Under the pieces are notes generated by a model. It did not search any database. It was not told where the DNA came from and worked only from the letters and a program-made list of their open reading frames with translations. Of a DNA stretch of 64,000 nt, positions 36,531 to 46,870 are shown piece by piece. This stretch comes from ZC4RG35 sp040878345 (GTDB taxonomy: Bacteria; Actinomycetota; Acidimicrobiia; Spongiisociales; ZC4RG35): the NCBI GenBank assembly GCA_040878345.1, contig JBBDML010000009.1, forward strand, positions 1 through 64,000, written 5' to 3'. Each line of letters begins with the position of its first letter. The first letter of the stretch is position 1. The translations under genes were made by a program, and so were the position numbers.

Positions 36531-37619
36531 TCAGCGCTCTCGACGGGAGCCGTTGTCTATCGGCTCGTATTCGGTCTCGTAGCCGAAGTATCGAGGCCCA
36601 ACCAGCTCCAAGCCAGCCGGGCTTAGCCACCTTTGGTCGCACGGGATGCCGAGGACCGCGACCCGATACCCGTAGCGAATCTCCTCGGTCGTGATTGGGC
36701 GTCCCGTCTCCTCGTCGACCACCGATATCAGATCAGGTACGGAGACCACCACCCTGCCGTCATGACGAGCGACCAGGTTCTCGTTCTGGAACGCGATCGC
36801 CATCTCGGAACCGAAATAGCCTCCGCTTCCCTCGATGATGAACTCACCCTTGGCAAACCCGGCTTCGGTCTTGCGGCTCACCGACACCACCTTGCCGGCG
36901 AACACATGGCGGCCACCGACCTGACCGAGGACTGCCTCAATCGGATCTACGCCGGACGCTTTGGCGGCGAGAAGGGCCTCCCCGGCCGCCTGGGCCATCG
37001 ACAACGTCCCGGGGATCATCGACTGTTTCACCTGGGCACCGGTCATCGGATAGAGGGCGATGAACGCTGAAGCACCCATCCCAATACACACCGAGCGCGC
37101 CTCCTCTTCGATCTGCCGATTGTCGTCTGCGTCGACGATCACGGTGTTTCCCTTGTCATCGGCGATTGCCATGGGCCCGGCGCTGATCCCATGAAGCGTT
37201 GGGACAACCATCTGCAGCTCGGGAAAGGCACGCCCCATGCCGTCGGCGTCGACGAGAGGGAGACCGGTTCTGGCGGCGGCTATCAGGGGAAGAGTCGAGT
37301 TCATGCCGCCGATCTCGACACATGTGACATGTGTCGCTTCCTCGCCGAGATGACCCGACAGCGCCCGTAGTGCCTGGAGTTGGCCCAATACCCCGGGCGG
37401 CCTTTCGACGAGGACGGTGGGTGCTCCCATCATGCCGGTCATCACCACGAGGGCGTCGTCCACGACCTCTTCCGGCTCGACCACCACGATTGGCCCGCTG
37501 TCGGCGAGAGCTCGCCTCGCCATGAGCTCCCCCAGATAGGGGTCTCCCCCACCACCCGAGCCGAGGAGCGCAGCCCCCAACCCCAGGGCTCGCACCTGAC
37601 CGTGGTCGATCGTTCTCAC
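36531..37619 (-). CDS. DUF917 / S-methylthiohydantoin desulfurase family protein (362 aa)
   Basis: Last gene of the nine-gene operon. The N-terminal half has the family's hallmark LGLGAALLGSGGGGDPYLGE (about 12-31), followed by GGMNSTLPLIAA and VDADGMGRAFPELQM. This is the DUF917 (PF06032) fold. One characterised member is an S-methylthiohydantoin desulfurase; others sit beside hydantoinase-type proteins and act on cyclic amides. The start is a GTG in a GTGA overlap with the upstream HyuA-like stop (37616-37619); longer open frame upstream lies inside that gene and is not used. It probably works with the HyuA-like protein on the same ring substrate. Confidence 0.85.
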   Translation of the reverse strand: MRTIDHGQVRALGLGAALLGSGGGGDPYLGELMARRALADSGPIVVVEPEEVVDDALVVMTGMMGAPTVLVERPPGVLGQLQALRALSGHLGEEATHVTCVEIGGMNSTLPLIAAARTGLPLVDADGMGRAFPELQMVVPTLHGISAGPMAIADDKGNTVIVDADDNRQIEEEARSVCIGMGASAFIALYPMTGAQVKQSMIPGTLSMAQAAGEALLAAKASGVDPIEAVLGQVGGRHVFAGKVVSVSRKTEAGFAKGEFIIEGSGGYFGSEMAIAFQNENLVARHDGRVVVSVPDLISVVDEETGRPITTEEIRYGYRVAVLGIPCDQRWLSPAGLELVGPRYFGYETEYEPIDNGSRRER

Positions 37620-39163
37620 GTTTCGAGACCCAGGTCGCCGACAACCTTGACCCTCACTCGCATGGCATTCGAAGGGAGATACGTGAGGGGGATCTCCTCG
37701 ACCTCGACGATGCGGACCGTGTCCGGCAGCCCTCCCGCCTCGAGACACCGCTGCCGGGCTTCGGCTCGGGCCGATTCGACGGCAGACTCTCGAGACATGT
37801 CCTCGAGGGAGACGACTCGATCGACCTCACCGCCGACCTGGGCAATCGAGGCCCCTACTGCGTTGGCGACGTCATGATGATTGGGTCGGACCAGTCTGGA
37901 GATTCCCTCTATTCCGCCGCCAACAATGACACTCCCGCCCCCCACGAGAGTGGCGTCCACCGCTCCACGTCTCGTCTTCACCGAGTCGACCGCCTCGGCG
38001 ATCTTCTTCTCGATCAGCGCCAGTGAGTCCTCGACGAAACCACGATCCAGGTCGGCGACGAGGGCCGGGTCACCGATCTCAGCCATCCCGGCCGCCACCG
38101 CAAGATCCGTCGCCGTCAGGGTGTCACCTCCGAAGACCCGCGCTCTCTGCTCGAGCCGGTACCCCACACTGTGCGGACCGACCGTCAGCTCCGGATCGGT
38201 CCTGACGATGCTCCCCCCACCAATCCCAATGGAGACGATGTCAGGCATACGGAAGTTCGTCCGGACACCTCCCACCTCGACCACGCCCGAAGCCTCACGT
38301 GGAAAGCCGTTGTGGAGCACTCCAATGTCGGTAGTGGTCCCGCCGATGTCGATAACGATGCAGTCGGTCACATTGGCGAGCAAAGCGGCACCACGGATCG
38401 AATTCGTCGGTCCCGAGGCAAAGGTGGCCGCGGGGAATCGCCGGGCGGTGTCTCCACTCATCAGCGTCCCGTCGTTCTGGGTCATCCACACCGGGGCGGT
38501 CAGCCCGGCCACCCCCACCGCCAAACGCAGACCCCGCACTATGTCGTCGGCCAGGTTGGCGAGGGAGGCGTTCATCACCGTGGCGTTCTCCCGCTCGAGG
38601 AGGCCGAGACGCCCCAACTCGCTCGAGATGCTCACCCGAATCCCGGGGATCTCCTTCTCCAACAGGCTGGCGACCCACTTCTCCTGGTCGTCTTTGAGAG
38701 GTGAGAAGACCCCCGTCACCGCCACTGCCATGACACCGGCGTCACGTATTGCCTTCGCCACGGTTCGGATCTCGCTCTCGTCGAGGGGTGAGATCGGCCT
38801 GGCGTCGTACTCGTAGCCGCCATGGACGACGAAGGTGCGGTCACCGATCTCTTCGATGAGCCTGGGTGGCCAGTCGATCAGAGGTGGGACTGCGGTGGTC
38901 GCTGGTGCACCGATACGGACGACCGCGGTGGGGTTGAGATTGCGCGCCTCGACGACCGCATTGGTGAAATGTGTGGTCCCGATCATCACTGCACCGACCC
39001 GTCCCACCGTATTCCGGCCGGCCACACGGCCGAGAGCCGCCGCGATGCCGGTGGTGACGTCCTGGGTGGTTGGCACCTTGACGGATGCGACCACCCGCTG
39101 ATCGTCCATCAGCACCGCATCGGTGTTGGTGCCTCCCACGTCTACCCCAACCCGGAGAGCCAT
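37616..39163 (-). CDS. Hydantoinase/oxoprolinase family protein, HyuA-like (515 aa)
   Basis: ASKHA-fold ATPase. The N-terminal phosphate-binding motif is VGVDVGGTNTDAVLMD (about 5-20), followed by MIGTTHFTNAVVE, and the second phosphate motif is IVIDIGGTTTDIGVLHNG (about 269-286). GIGGGSIVRTD follows, and VGGGSVIVGGGIEG lies near the C-terminus. The 515-residue length is that of the short HyuA-like form paired with DUF917, lacking the long C-terminal part of 5-oxoprolinase. These enzymes use ATP to open lactam or hydantoin rings. The ATG shares one base with the upstream stop (TGATG). Confidence 0.9.
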   Translation of the reverse strand: MALRVGVDVGGTNTDAVLMDDQRVVASVKVPTTQDVTTGIAAALGRVAGRNTVGRVGAVMIGTTHFTNAVVEARNLNPTAVVRIGAPATTAVPPLIDWPPRLIEEIGDRTFVVHGGYEYDARPISPLDESEIRTVAKAIRDAGVMAVAVTGVFSPLKDDQEKWVASLLEKEIPGIRVSISSELGRLGLLERENATVMNASLANLADDIVRGLRLAVGVAGLTAPVWMTQNDGTLMSGDTARRFPAATFASGPTNSIRGAALLANVTDCIVIDIGGTTTDIGVLHNGFPREASGVVEVGGVRTNFRMPDIVSIGIGGGSIVRTDPELTVGPHSVGYRLEQRARVFGGDTLTATDLAVAAGMAEIGDPALVADLDRGFVEDSLALIEKKIAEAVDSVKTRRGAVDATLVGGGSVIVGGGIEGISRLVRPNHHDVANAVGASIAQVGGEVDRVVSLEDMSRESAVESARAEARQRCLEAGGLPDTVRIVEVEEIPLTYLPSNAMRVRVKVVGDLGLET

Positions 39164-41460
39164 CAGGCGGTGGCGTGTCTGTTGACGGTCTCGATGGCAT
39201 CGAGGATGTCAGCGGGCGTGATGGGGATTCTGTTGATGGGGGCACCGATGGCATCGGCGACGGCGTTGGCGATGGCGGCCGCCACCGGTACGACCGGGGG
39301 CTCGGCGACACCGCGTGCGCCGAATGGTCCCTCGTCGTGTCCATTCTCCAAGAGGACGATCTCGACCCGAGGCACGTCGACGGCAAGGGGGAGCCGGTAG
39401 GCCTCGAAGGTGCGCTGACGGTATCTCCCGTCCGACCCGATCTGAAGGCCCTCCCACAATGCGTACCCCAGGCCCTGAGCCACCCCCCCTTGGATTTGGC
39501 CGGCAACACCCTGGGGGTTGATCGCCTTCCCAACCTCCTGCACCACGACGTATCTCAACACCGTGACCGTGCCGAGCAGTGGATCGACCTCCACCTCCGC
39601 CCGATGGACGTGATAGGTGGGCGTCGGGAAGGTGGGAAAGAGGAATCCCGAAGCGCAGGTCGGGTCATATCTCGGGCTGGCAGTGGCATAGGAGCCCGTG
39701 GCGGTGATGGAGGCGCCGTCGGCAGTTGCCTTCAGCGCCACGGTGGCGAGGGGTATGGCCGAGCTGGGAGCTCCCACTACGCGCACGGTTCCGTTGGAGA
39801 GCTCCAAATCCTCCGGCGCCGCTTCGAGTATCTGGGCCGCCTTACTGAGGATCTGCCTTCTCAGCTCCTCCCCCGCCTCCACCAGGGCGCGCCCGACGAT
39901 ATGGGTGGTCCTGCTCCCCTGGGATCCCGCGTCGTACGGGGCCGAGTCGGTGTCCGGCATGGAGATGATCACCTGGTCAGGAAGGACATCCACCTGTGCG
40001 GCCGCGATCTGACGGAGACCCATCGCCACCGCGCCCGACCCATTCTCGGTGGCCGCCGTGATCACTCCCAGCGTCCCATCTTCGTTCAGCTTCAGGATCG
40101 CCGACCCCGGCAGCGGGTTGGTAAGCCACACCGTTGCTGCCGTCCCAACACCACGCCAGCCGCCACTGCCGACCTCTTTCGTGGTCGAGATGTCGTCGAG
40201 CATGTCGAATGCCTCGTGGAGGGATCGGGCGTCATCGAGTGTCTGACCATTGGGGAGCCGATCCCCATCGTCGAGGAGATTGAGACGACGCAACTCGTTT
40301 CGGTCGAGCCCCAACTCGTTGGCGATGTGGTCGACGTGACGCTCGACGGCGAAATTCAGGTAGGTGCCAGAGACACCACGGAAGGCACCGGTTGGCGCAG
40401 TGTTGGTATAGACCGCCCGGGCGCTGACCCGGGTTGGCCCCACCCTGTATGCCCCGTTGGCGAGTAGCAGAGGGAGACTCACCAGGAAGGGGGCATCGAT
40501 GGCGTAGGCACCCGAATCGAGGAGGCAATGGAGCTCACGAGCCAGGAACTCTCCTTTTTGGCTCACCGCGGTGCGGATCCGAATCAGGGCGTTCTCCCGG
40601 CTGGGACATGTGATCAGATCCTCGGTCCGGTGGTTCACCAGCTTGACCGGACGGCCGCTCAAGCGCGCCAGAACCGCAACATACGGTTCGAGGCCGAGGT
40701 CGAGTTTTGCCCCAAAACCGCCGCCAATGTGATGCCCTATAACCCTGATCCTCCCCAACCCCACGTCGAGGACCTGCGCCAGGCGGTCACGGATCGCAAA
40801 TGGGAACTGATGCGAAACGTGGATGGTGTATCGGCCGTCCTCGTATGAGGCGAGTGCCCCTTTCGGCTCCAGATAGGCCTGGTATTGCCGGTCGGCGCCG
40901 AACGCGTCCTCCACCACCCGATACGCCGATGCGAAGGCGGCGTCGACACCGTCAGGGTCCGCGGCCAGCTCGGCGACGACGTTCCCACCACGGGGGAAAC
41001 CGCCCTCGATGAGCATCTGGTAGGACTCCCAATCCGGATGAACCAGGCGTGCCTGCTCGCTGATGGCGTAGTCCAGGTCGACCACCGGCTCCCATTCCTC
41101 GATCTCGAGCTCTATCAGGCCCACCGCGGTTTCGGCTTCGGCCAAGGTGTCGGCGACCACTGCCGCGATCGGCTCGCCTTCGTATCGGACGACTTCGGAT
41201 GCGAACGCTGGCTGGTCGCGGAGCACCAGACCGTGCAGACGCGACGGCATGTCCGACGCTGCGGCAACGGCTCGTACCCCGGGTGCCCGCCTCGCCGCCT
41301 CGAGATCGAGCCGAACGATGCGTCCGGCGGCGACCGGTGACCTGAGCAGCCGGGCGTGGCCCATCCCTGCCAACTCGACGTCGACCGCGTACCGGGCAGT
41401 GCCACGGACCTTGGGGCGGGCGTCGCCTCTCGGTATCGCAGCCCCGATCGAGGCGTTCAC
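39163..41460 (-). CDS. Molybdenum hydroxylase large (Mo-cofactor) subunit, xanthine dehydrogenase family (765 aa)
   Basis: Molybdopterin-binding subunit. The N-terminal a/b hammerhead has RPKVRGTARYAVDVELAGMGHARLL. Cofactor-binding regions include GHHIGGGFGAKLDLGLEP and AFRGVSGTYLNFAVERH, and the C-terminal segment FGARGVAEPPVVPVAAAIANAV supplies the active-site Glu (in AEPP). It lacks the AYxCSFR loop of true CO dehydrogenase, so it should hydroxylate an N-heterocycle or aldehyde. The start is a GTG in a GTGA overlap with the 2Fe-2S subunit. With the next two genes it forms a complete FAD/2Fe-2S/Mo enzyme, all in one operon. Confidence 0.92.
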   Translation of the reverse strand: MNASIGAAIPRGDARPKVRGTARYAVDVELAGMGHARLLRSPVAAGRIVRLDLEAARRAPGVRAVAAASDMPSRLHGLVLRDQPAFASEVVRYEGEPIAAVVADTLAEAETAVGLIELEIEEWEPVVDLDYAISEQARLVHPDWESYQMLIEGGFPRGGNVVAELAADPDGVDAAFASAYRVVEDAFGADRQYQAYLEPKGALASYEDGRYTIHVSHQFPFAIRDRLAQVLDVGLGRIRVIGHHIGGGFGAKLDLGLEPYVAVLARLSGRPVKLVNHRTEDLITCPSRENALIRIRTAVSQKGEFLARELHCLLDSGAYAIDAPFLVSLPLLLANGAYRVGPTRVSARAVYTNTAPTGAFRGVSGTYLNFAVERHVDHIANELGLDRNELRRLNLLDDGDRLPNGQTLDDARSLHEAFDMLDDISTTKEVGSGGWRGVGTAATVWLTNPLPGSAILKLNEDGTLGVITAATENGSGAVAMGLRQIAAAQVDVLPDQVIISMPDTDSAPYDAGSQGSRTTHIVGRALVEAGEELRRQILSKAAQILEAAPEDLELSNGTVRVVGAPSSAIPLATVALKATADGASITATGSYATASPRYDPTCASGFLFPTFPTPTYHVHRAEVEVDPLLGTVTVLRYVVVQEVGKAINPQGVAGQIQGGVAQGLGYALWEGLQIGSDGRYRQRTFEAYRLPLAVDVPRVEIVLLENGHDEGPFGARGVAEPPVVPVAAAIANAVADAIGAPINRIPITPADILDAIETVNRHATA

Positions 41461-41918
41461 ATCGCCCCTCTCGCCTTTTCGATGACCGCATCGACGATCT
41501 GGGCGTAGCCGGTGCATCGGCAGATGTTCCCGGAGACGGCCTGTCGGATCTCGAGCTCAGTCGGGTCTGGGTTCTCTCGGAGGAGTGCCACCAGCACCAT
41601 GATGAACCCGGGCGTGCAGAAACCGCATTGGACACCGCCCGAGTCGACCATCGCGGCCTGCACCGGGTGGAGGGTGTCGACACTCCCCAAACCTTCCACG
41701 GTGGTGACGGATCGTCGGGCGACACTCATTGAAGGGAGAAGGCAGGAGTCGACGGGCTGGCCGTCGAGAAGCACCGTGCAGGCTCCACACTCACCTTCGA
41801 CACAGCCCTCCTTGGCACCGGTCAGCGAAAGGCGGTCACGCAGTGTGCGGAGCAGGGTCTCGCCGGCTTCGACATCGACGGATGCGGTCCGGCCATTCAG
41901 GGCGAACGTCAGGTTCAC
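41457..41918 (-). CDS. Molybdenum hydroxylase small (2x[2Fe-2S]) subunit (153 aa)
   Basis: Iron-sulfur subunit. The plant-type cluster is bound by GCVEGECGACTVLLDG and VDSCLL; the second cluster by GVQCGFCTPGFIM and NICRCTGYAQIV. All eight cysteines are present and the length is standard (150-160). It passes electrons from the Mo site to the FAD subunit. It is linked to both neighbours by four-base GTGA overlaps, so the three subunits are made in fixed proportion. Confidence 0.95.
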   Translation of the reverse strand: MNLTFALNGRTASVDVEAGETLLRTLRDRLSLTGAKEGCVEGECGACTVLLDGQPVDSCLLPSMSVARRSVTTVEGLGSVDTLHPVQAAMVDSGGVQCGFCTPGFIMVLVALLRENPDPTELEIRQAVSGNICRCTGYAQIVDAVIEKARGAM

Positions 41919-42772
41919 GCCGCCGCCCTCTCCGCCGCCATCCTCAGGGCCCGCTCCAGGAGGGCGCCCAAAACCCTCGTCCGGTATCTTGCGTCGGCCC
42001 GGAAATCGCTGACCGGGGAGGCAGATGTGGCCAACACCGCGGCCGCTTCCCTGATCGCTTCTGCTTCCAGCCTGGTGCCCTTGAGTACCTCTTCGGCCTC
42101 GCTGGCCCGATACGGGACCGGAGCGACAGAGCAGACCGCTATTGCCACGGCTTCAACACGGTCCGAGTCGTCGAGCATCAGGCGAGTCGATAGACCGACG
42201 AGTGCAACTTCCATGGCTCCCCGCCGCCCGACCTTCAGATACACGTCACCGGTGCGACCCTGGCGCGGAGTGACGCTCAGCCCGGTGACCAACTCGTCGG
42301 GTTCGCGTGCGGTCTGACGCCTTCCGATGAGGAAATCGGCCAACCGCACCGAGCGTTTCGCCCGGCCGCTTTCCAGGTTGACCATGGCGTCGGCGGTGAG
42401 TAGAGGCGCCGCGAGGTCGGCAGCGGGTGAAGCGTTGCACACGTTCCCACCGATGGTCCCGACCGCCTGGGTCTGCCAGCCGCCGACGGTTGCTGCCGCC
42501 GCCGAGACGGCCGGCAACAGGTCGAGCACCAGTGGATCGGTCGCCAACCTGCGATGGGGAGTCAGGGCACCGATCGAGAATTCGTGGCCATCAGCGGCGA
42601 TCCCATCGAGTGCATCCAGGCCACCGATGTACACCAGATGCCCGGGCGCTATCTCCCCTCTCAGGTACTGGACCATGACGTCGGTCCCCCCCGCCAGCAC
42701 CGTCGCATCGGGTCCCAGTCGTCCGAGCACGTCGAGAGCCTCGTCTTTGCTGGCTGGGGAGATGAACTCCAT
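41915..42772 (-). CDS. Molybdenum hydroxylase medium (FAD) subunit (285 aa)
   Basis: FAD-binding subunit of the CoxM/XdhB type. The flavin motifs are VLAGGTDVMVQYLRG (about 26-40) and VGTIGGNVCNASPAADLAAPLL (about 104-125), followed by the C-terminal CO-dehydrogenase flavoprotein fold. Length is as expected. The ATG at 42772 lies ten bases after the stop of the SnoaL-like gene. It would deliver electrons to a respiratory carrier or NAD; no separate acceptor gene is in the operon. Confidence 0.93.
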   Translation of the reverse strand: MEFISPASKDEALDVLGRLGPDATVLAGGTDVMVQYLRGEIAPGHLVYIGGLDALDGIAADGHEFSIGALTPHRRLATDPLVLDLLPAVSAAAATVGGWQTQAVGTIGGNVCNASPAADLAAPLLTADAMVNLESGRAKRSVRLADFLIGRRQTAREPDELVTGLSVTPRQGRTGDVYLKVGRRGAMEVALVGLSTRLMLDDSDRVEAVAIAVCSVAPVPYRASEAEEVLKGTRLEAEAIREAAAVLATSASPVSDFRADARYRTRVLGALLERALRMAAERAAA

Positions 42773-42782
42773 CCGAAGGCCG

Positions 42783-43160
42783 TTAGGGCTGCACTGCGCT
42801 GGTGTGATGCGCCAACGCCCGCCATCGAGCGTCGCGCTTGATCCAAACTGCGGTGAACATCAGCTCACGATCCAGGCCCTGTCCCCCTCCTGGAGCCAGA
42901 TAGGAGCCGTCGACGATTGCGATCTCGCCGAAGGTCCGGACCCGGAGATCTCGCGGGGCAGCCGGCGCTCTGTCTCTGGGAACCGGGGCGATGTAGTGCT
43001 CGTAGTCTGGCTTGTATCGGACGATCCCGTTGAAGTCGATGTAGACCCAGTCCTCTGAGAGCGTCGTCTCGAAGAAGTCCCCCGGGTCACCGCCCACCCG
43101 ATCGAACCATTCGTCATAGATCCTCTCGAACTCGGCGACCAGGTCCCGCGTTTCACTCAT
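42783..43160 (-). CDS. SnoaL/NTF2-like protein (125 aa)
   Basis: Small NTF2-like fold protein: VAEFERIYDEWFDR helix, LSEDWVYIDFNGIVR strand region, then IAIVDGSYLAP and MFTAVWIKRDARWRALAHHTSAV, the DUF4440/SnoaL_3 pattern. Such proteins are either small isomerases/hydrolases or accessory subunits. Placement between the transporter and the oxidase, with an ATGA overlap to the permease gene, suggests a role in handling the imported compound or its first product. Catalytic residues cannot be assigned. Confidence 0.72.
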   Translation of the reverse strand: MSETRDLVAEFERIYDEWFDRVGGDPGDFFETTLSEDWVYIDFNGIVRYKPDYEHYIAPVPRDRAPAAPRDLRVRTFGEIAIVDGSYLAPGGGQGLDRELMFTAVWIKRDARWRALAHHTSAVQP

Positions 43161-44138
43161 GTCGCCTCCCTTCGCACCCAGGCGTCCACCGCCACGGCGG
43201 TGAGGATGATCCCGCCCTGGAAGATCTGCTGGTAGATGGGATTGATGTCCAACAGGTTGAACCCGTTGCGCACCAGCGCCAGGAGCATCAGACCGAGGAC
43301 CGTCCGCCAGATGGCGCCGTCGCCACCCAGGATGCTGGTGCCACCGATGACGATCGCCGCGATGGCCGAGATCTCGAGACCGATGCCGGTGTCTGCCTGG
43401 CCGGTCGCCACTCTCGAGGCGGAGATGATCCCAGCGAGGGCTGCCGCGGTGCCCGATATGGCGAAGGTCACCGCCCTGATCAGATGCACCCGGATCCCGA
43501 CCAACCGCGCCGCCTCGGCGTTGCCACCCACCGCGAATATGTAACGGCCGAACGTCGTGGTCCGCAGCATCACCCCCGACAGGATCACCACTGCCAGGAA
43601 GAGCCAGACCGAGTACTTCACCCCGAGCATCTCTCCCCGGCCCAGAGTTGCGAAGTCGGTATCGGCGACACGCACCAACTGACCCCCGGTGAGGGCGATG
43701 GCCAACCCGCGGATCATTATCCCGGCCGCCAGGGTGGCGATGATGGCGTTGATACGGCCCACCGTCGACAGGAGCCCGTTGACCGTTCCGAGTACCAGCC
43801 CACAGACCACAGCAAGGGTCATGGCAACGGGCACTCCGAGTGTGTCGACGGTGAGGGCGGCCACGATCCCGGAGAGGGCGAACACCGCCCCGGTCGAGAG
43901 GTCCAACCCTCCGGCGATCAGGACCAGGGTGCCGGTGACGGCGATGACCCCGATCGTGGACTGCTGATCGAGGATGTTGAGCAGGTTTCGGGGGGTGAGG
44001 AAGGCGGGACTGGCGAAGGCGAGGACGACGAAGAGGATGGCGAAGGCGATGATGATCCCGTAATCGCGTAGAGCCGACACGCCGCGTCCACGGATGGCCG
44101 GCGTGGCTACGACGCTGGGGTCTTGGGTGGAGGCTTGG

Positions 44139-44146
<8 letters not shown>
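43157..44146 (-). CDS. Ribose/autoinducer-type ABC permease (329 aa)
   Basis: Membrane subunit of the CUT2 (RbsC) kind with about eight to ten helices, starting DYGIIIAFAILFVVLAFASPAFLT. The family's cytoplasmic coupling helix region includes GRYIFAVGGNAEAARLVGIRV, followed by VIGGTSILGGDGAIWRTVLG. The start is the ATG at 44146, eight bases inside the ATPase gene; a longer open frame upstream overlaps that gene and is not used. Although the family is known from sugars, CUT2-like systems also import nucleosides, autoinducers and other small polar molecules, which suits an N-heterocycle. Confidence 0.92.
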
Positions 44147-45662
<1,516 letters not shown>

Positions 45663-45691
45663 TCGTTACGCCGCGTCTGTGATGCTTCGGA

Positions 45692-46786
45692 TCAACCTTC
45701 CCACTGGCATTCGAACTGTGACACCGTCTCGGCGGTGAGGACAGAAGGGAACCCGCTCTCGGCTTGGGCATCTATGCCTTGGGGCTCGGTGATCTCCCCG
45801 CGTACCCAGCCGATGGCGATCTCTGCTCCAACGACCCCCTCGTTGCGAGGGACGTCGAGAGTCGTCCCGAACCAAGCACCGGATTCGACGTTCGCCACCC
45901 CTGGGCAGCTTCCGCCACCGCCGATCAGGAGGACATCCACGCCCGGGACGAGACCGGCGTCCTCAACGGCGATCTGAGCGCCAAGGGTCATCTGGTCACC
46001 GGTTGTGGCCAACACGTTGATGTCGGGATTGGCCTGGAGGATGTCCTGAGCGATCGCCAGCGCCGGGTCGGCGAGATAGCCGCCACCGTCCTGGTAGGCG
46101 ACGAGGTTGATGTGGTCGTTCTCGGCGACGATCTGGTCGAGAAGCTCCTTGGTCTTCACCTCGAAGTCGATGGTCGCGAAACCGGCGATCCAGCCCACGT
46201 TGCACGGGTCGAGATCCGCGCATGCCTCGAGCAATAGGTTGGTGATGTTCTCGGCCCGGACCGTTCCCGGTGTCATCACGGTCCCCGCCTGCCCGTCGAT
46301 TTGTGGCTGGCTCGTGGTGAGATCGGGGCCCAGGGCCAGGTCGGTGTTGACCACGGCGAGCCCGGCTGCGATCGCCTCCTCGGCTGCCGGAACCAGAGCG
46401 ACCGGGTCCAGGGGGATGATGATGAGGGCGTCGAAGGTCCCTTGGGCGACGGCGTCCTGGATCTGACTGAACTCGAGGGTGGCGTCGAATTGGGTGTCGA
46501 AATAGGTGAGCTCGGCTCCTTCACGGGCCGCCACCTCTTCCAACCCTTCGATGGTGGCAGCCACATAGCTGTTGGCCATCGGTGCGAAGAAGGCGATTTG
46601 GATCGGCTCCTCGGGGGCTGCCGACGTGGTCGTCGCCTCCCCTCCTTCGGTCGTGGTCGCGGCTAGTGGACCCGTCGTGGTGGTCGAGTCGGTGGTCTCG
46701 GCTGGCGAACAAGCCGCCGCGACCAGGCTAAGGGCGATGACGAGGAGGCTGAGTCGCCATCCCGTCTTGCCTCCGGTCCGTCCCAT
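45692..46786 (-). CDS. Periplasmic-binding-protein-like lipoprotein of the ABC importer (364 aa)
   Basis: First gene of the nine-gene operon. Lipoprotein signal with lipobox LVAAAC (Cys26), then a Thr-rich linker (TTDSTTTTGPLAATTTEGG), then a Peripla_BP_4 domain beginning IQIAFFAPMANSYVAATIEGLEE. It contains GTFDALIIIPLDPVALVPAAEEAIAAG and INVLATTGDQMTLGAQIAVEDAG. The second of two nearby ATGs (46786) is chosen because GGAGG is seven bases before it; the ATG at 46792 would be too close. It captures the substrate outside the membrane. An AT-rich promoter with a consensus TATAAT lies 40 bp upstream. Confidence 0.92.
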   Translation of the reverse strand: MGRTGGKTGWRLSLLVIALSLVAAACSPAETTDSTTTTGPLAATTTEGGEATTTSAAPEEPIQIAFFAPMANSYVAATIEGLEEVAAREGAELTYFDTQFDATLEFSQIQDAVAQGTFDALIIIPLDPVALVPAAEEAIAAGLAVVNTDLALGPDLTTSQPQIDGQAGTVMTPGTVRAENITNLLLEACADLDPCNVGWIAGFATIDFEVKTKELLDQIVAENDHINLVAYQDGGGYLADPALAIAQDILQANPDINVLATTGDQMTLGAQIAVEDAGLVPGVDVLLIGGGGSCPGVANVESGAWFGTTLDVPRNEGVVGAEIAIGWVRGEITEPQGIDAQAESGFPSVLTAETVSQFECQWEG

Positions 46787-46824
46787 TTTCATTCCTCCAT
46801 TCGCCAAGGGGCTCGGCGGGAAAA

Positions 46825-46831
46825 TATTATA
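46825..46831. promoter_or_regulatory. Overlapping divergent -10 elements of the nine-gene operon and the SDR gene
   Basis: On the minus strand a perfect TATAAT (46831-46826) serves the binding-protein operon; on the plus strand TATTAT (46825-46830) serves the SDR at 46871. Both lie about 40 bp from their start codons. The surrounding 22 bp (46821-46842) is almost pure A/T in an otherwise GC-rich region. No clear -35 is seen on either side, so an activator may be needed. The two genes probably cannot be transcribed at full rate at once. Confidence 0.5.
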
Positions 46832-46870
46832 ACGAATTAGAATCCGCCGCGGCCCTGGAAGGAGAGAGAC

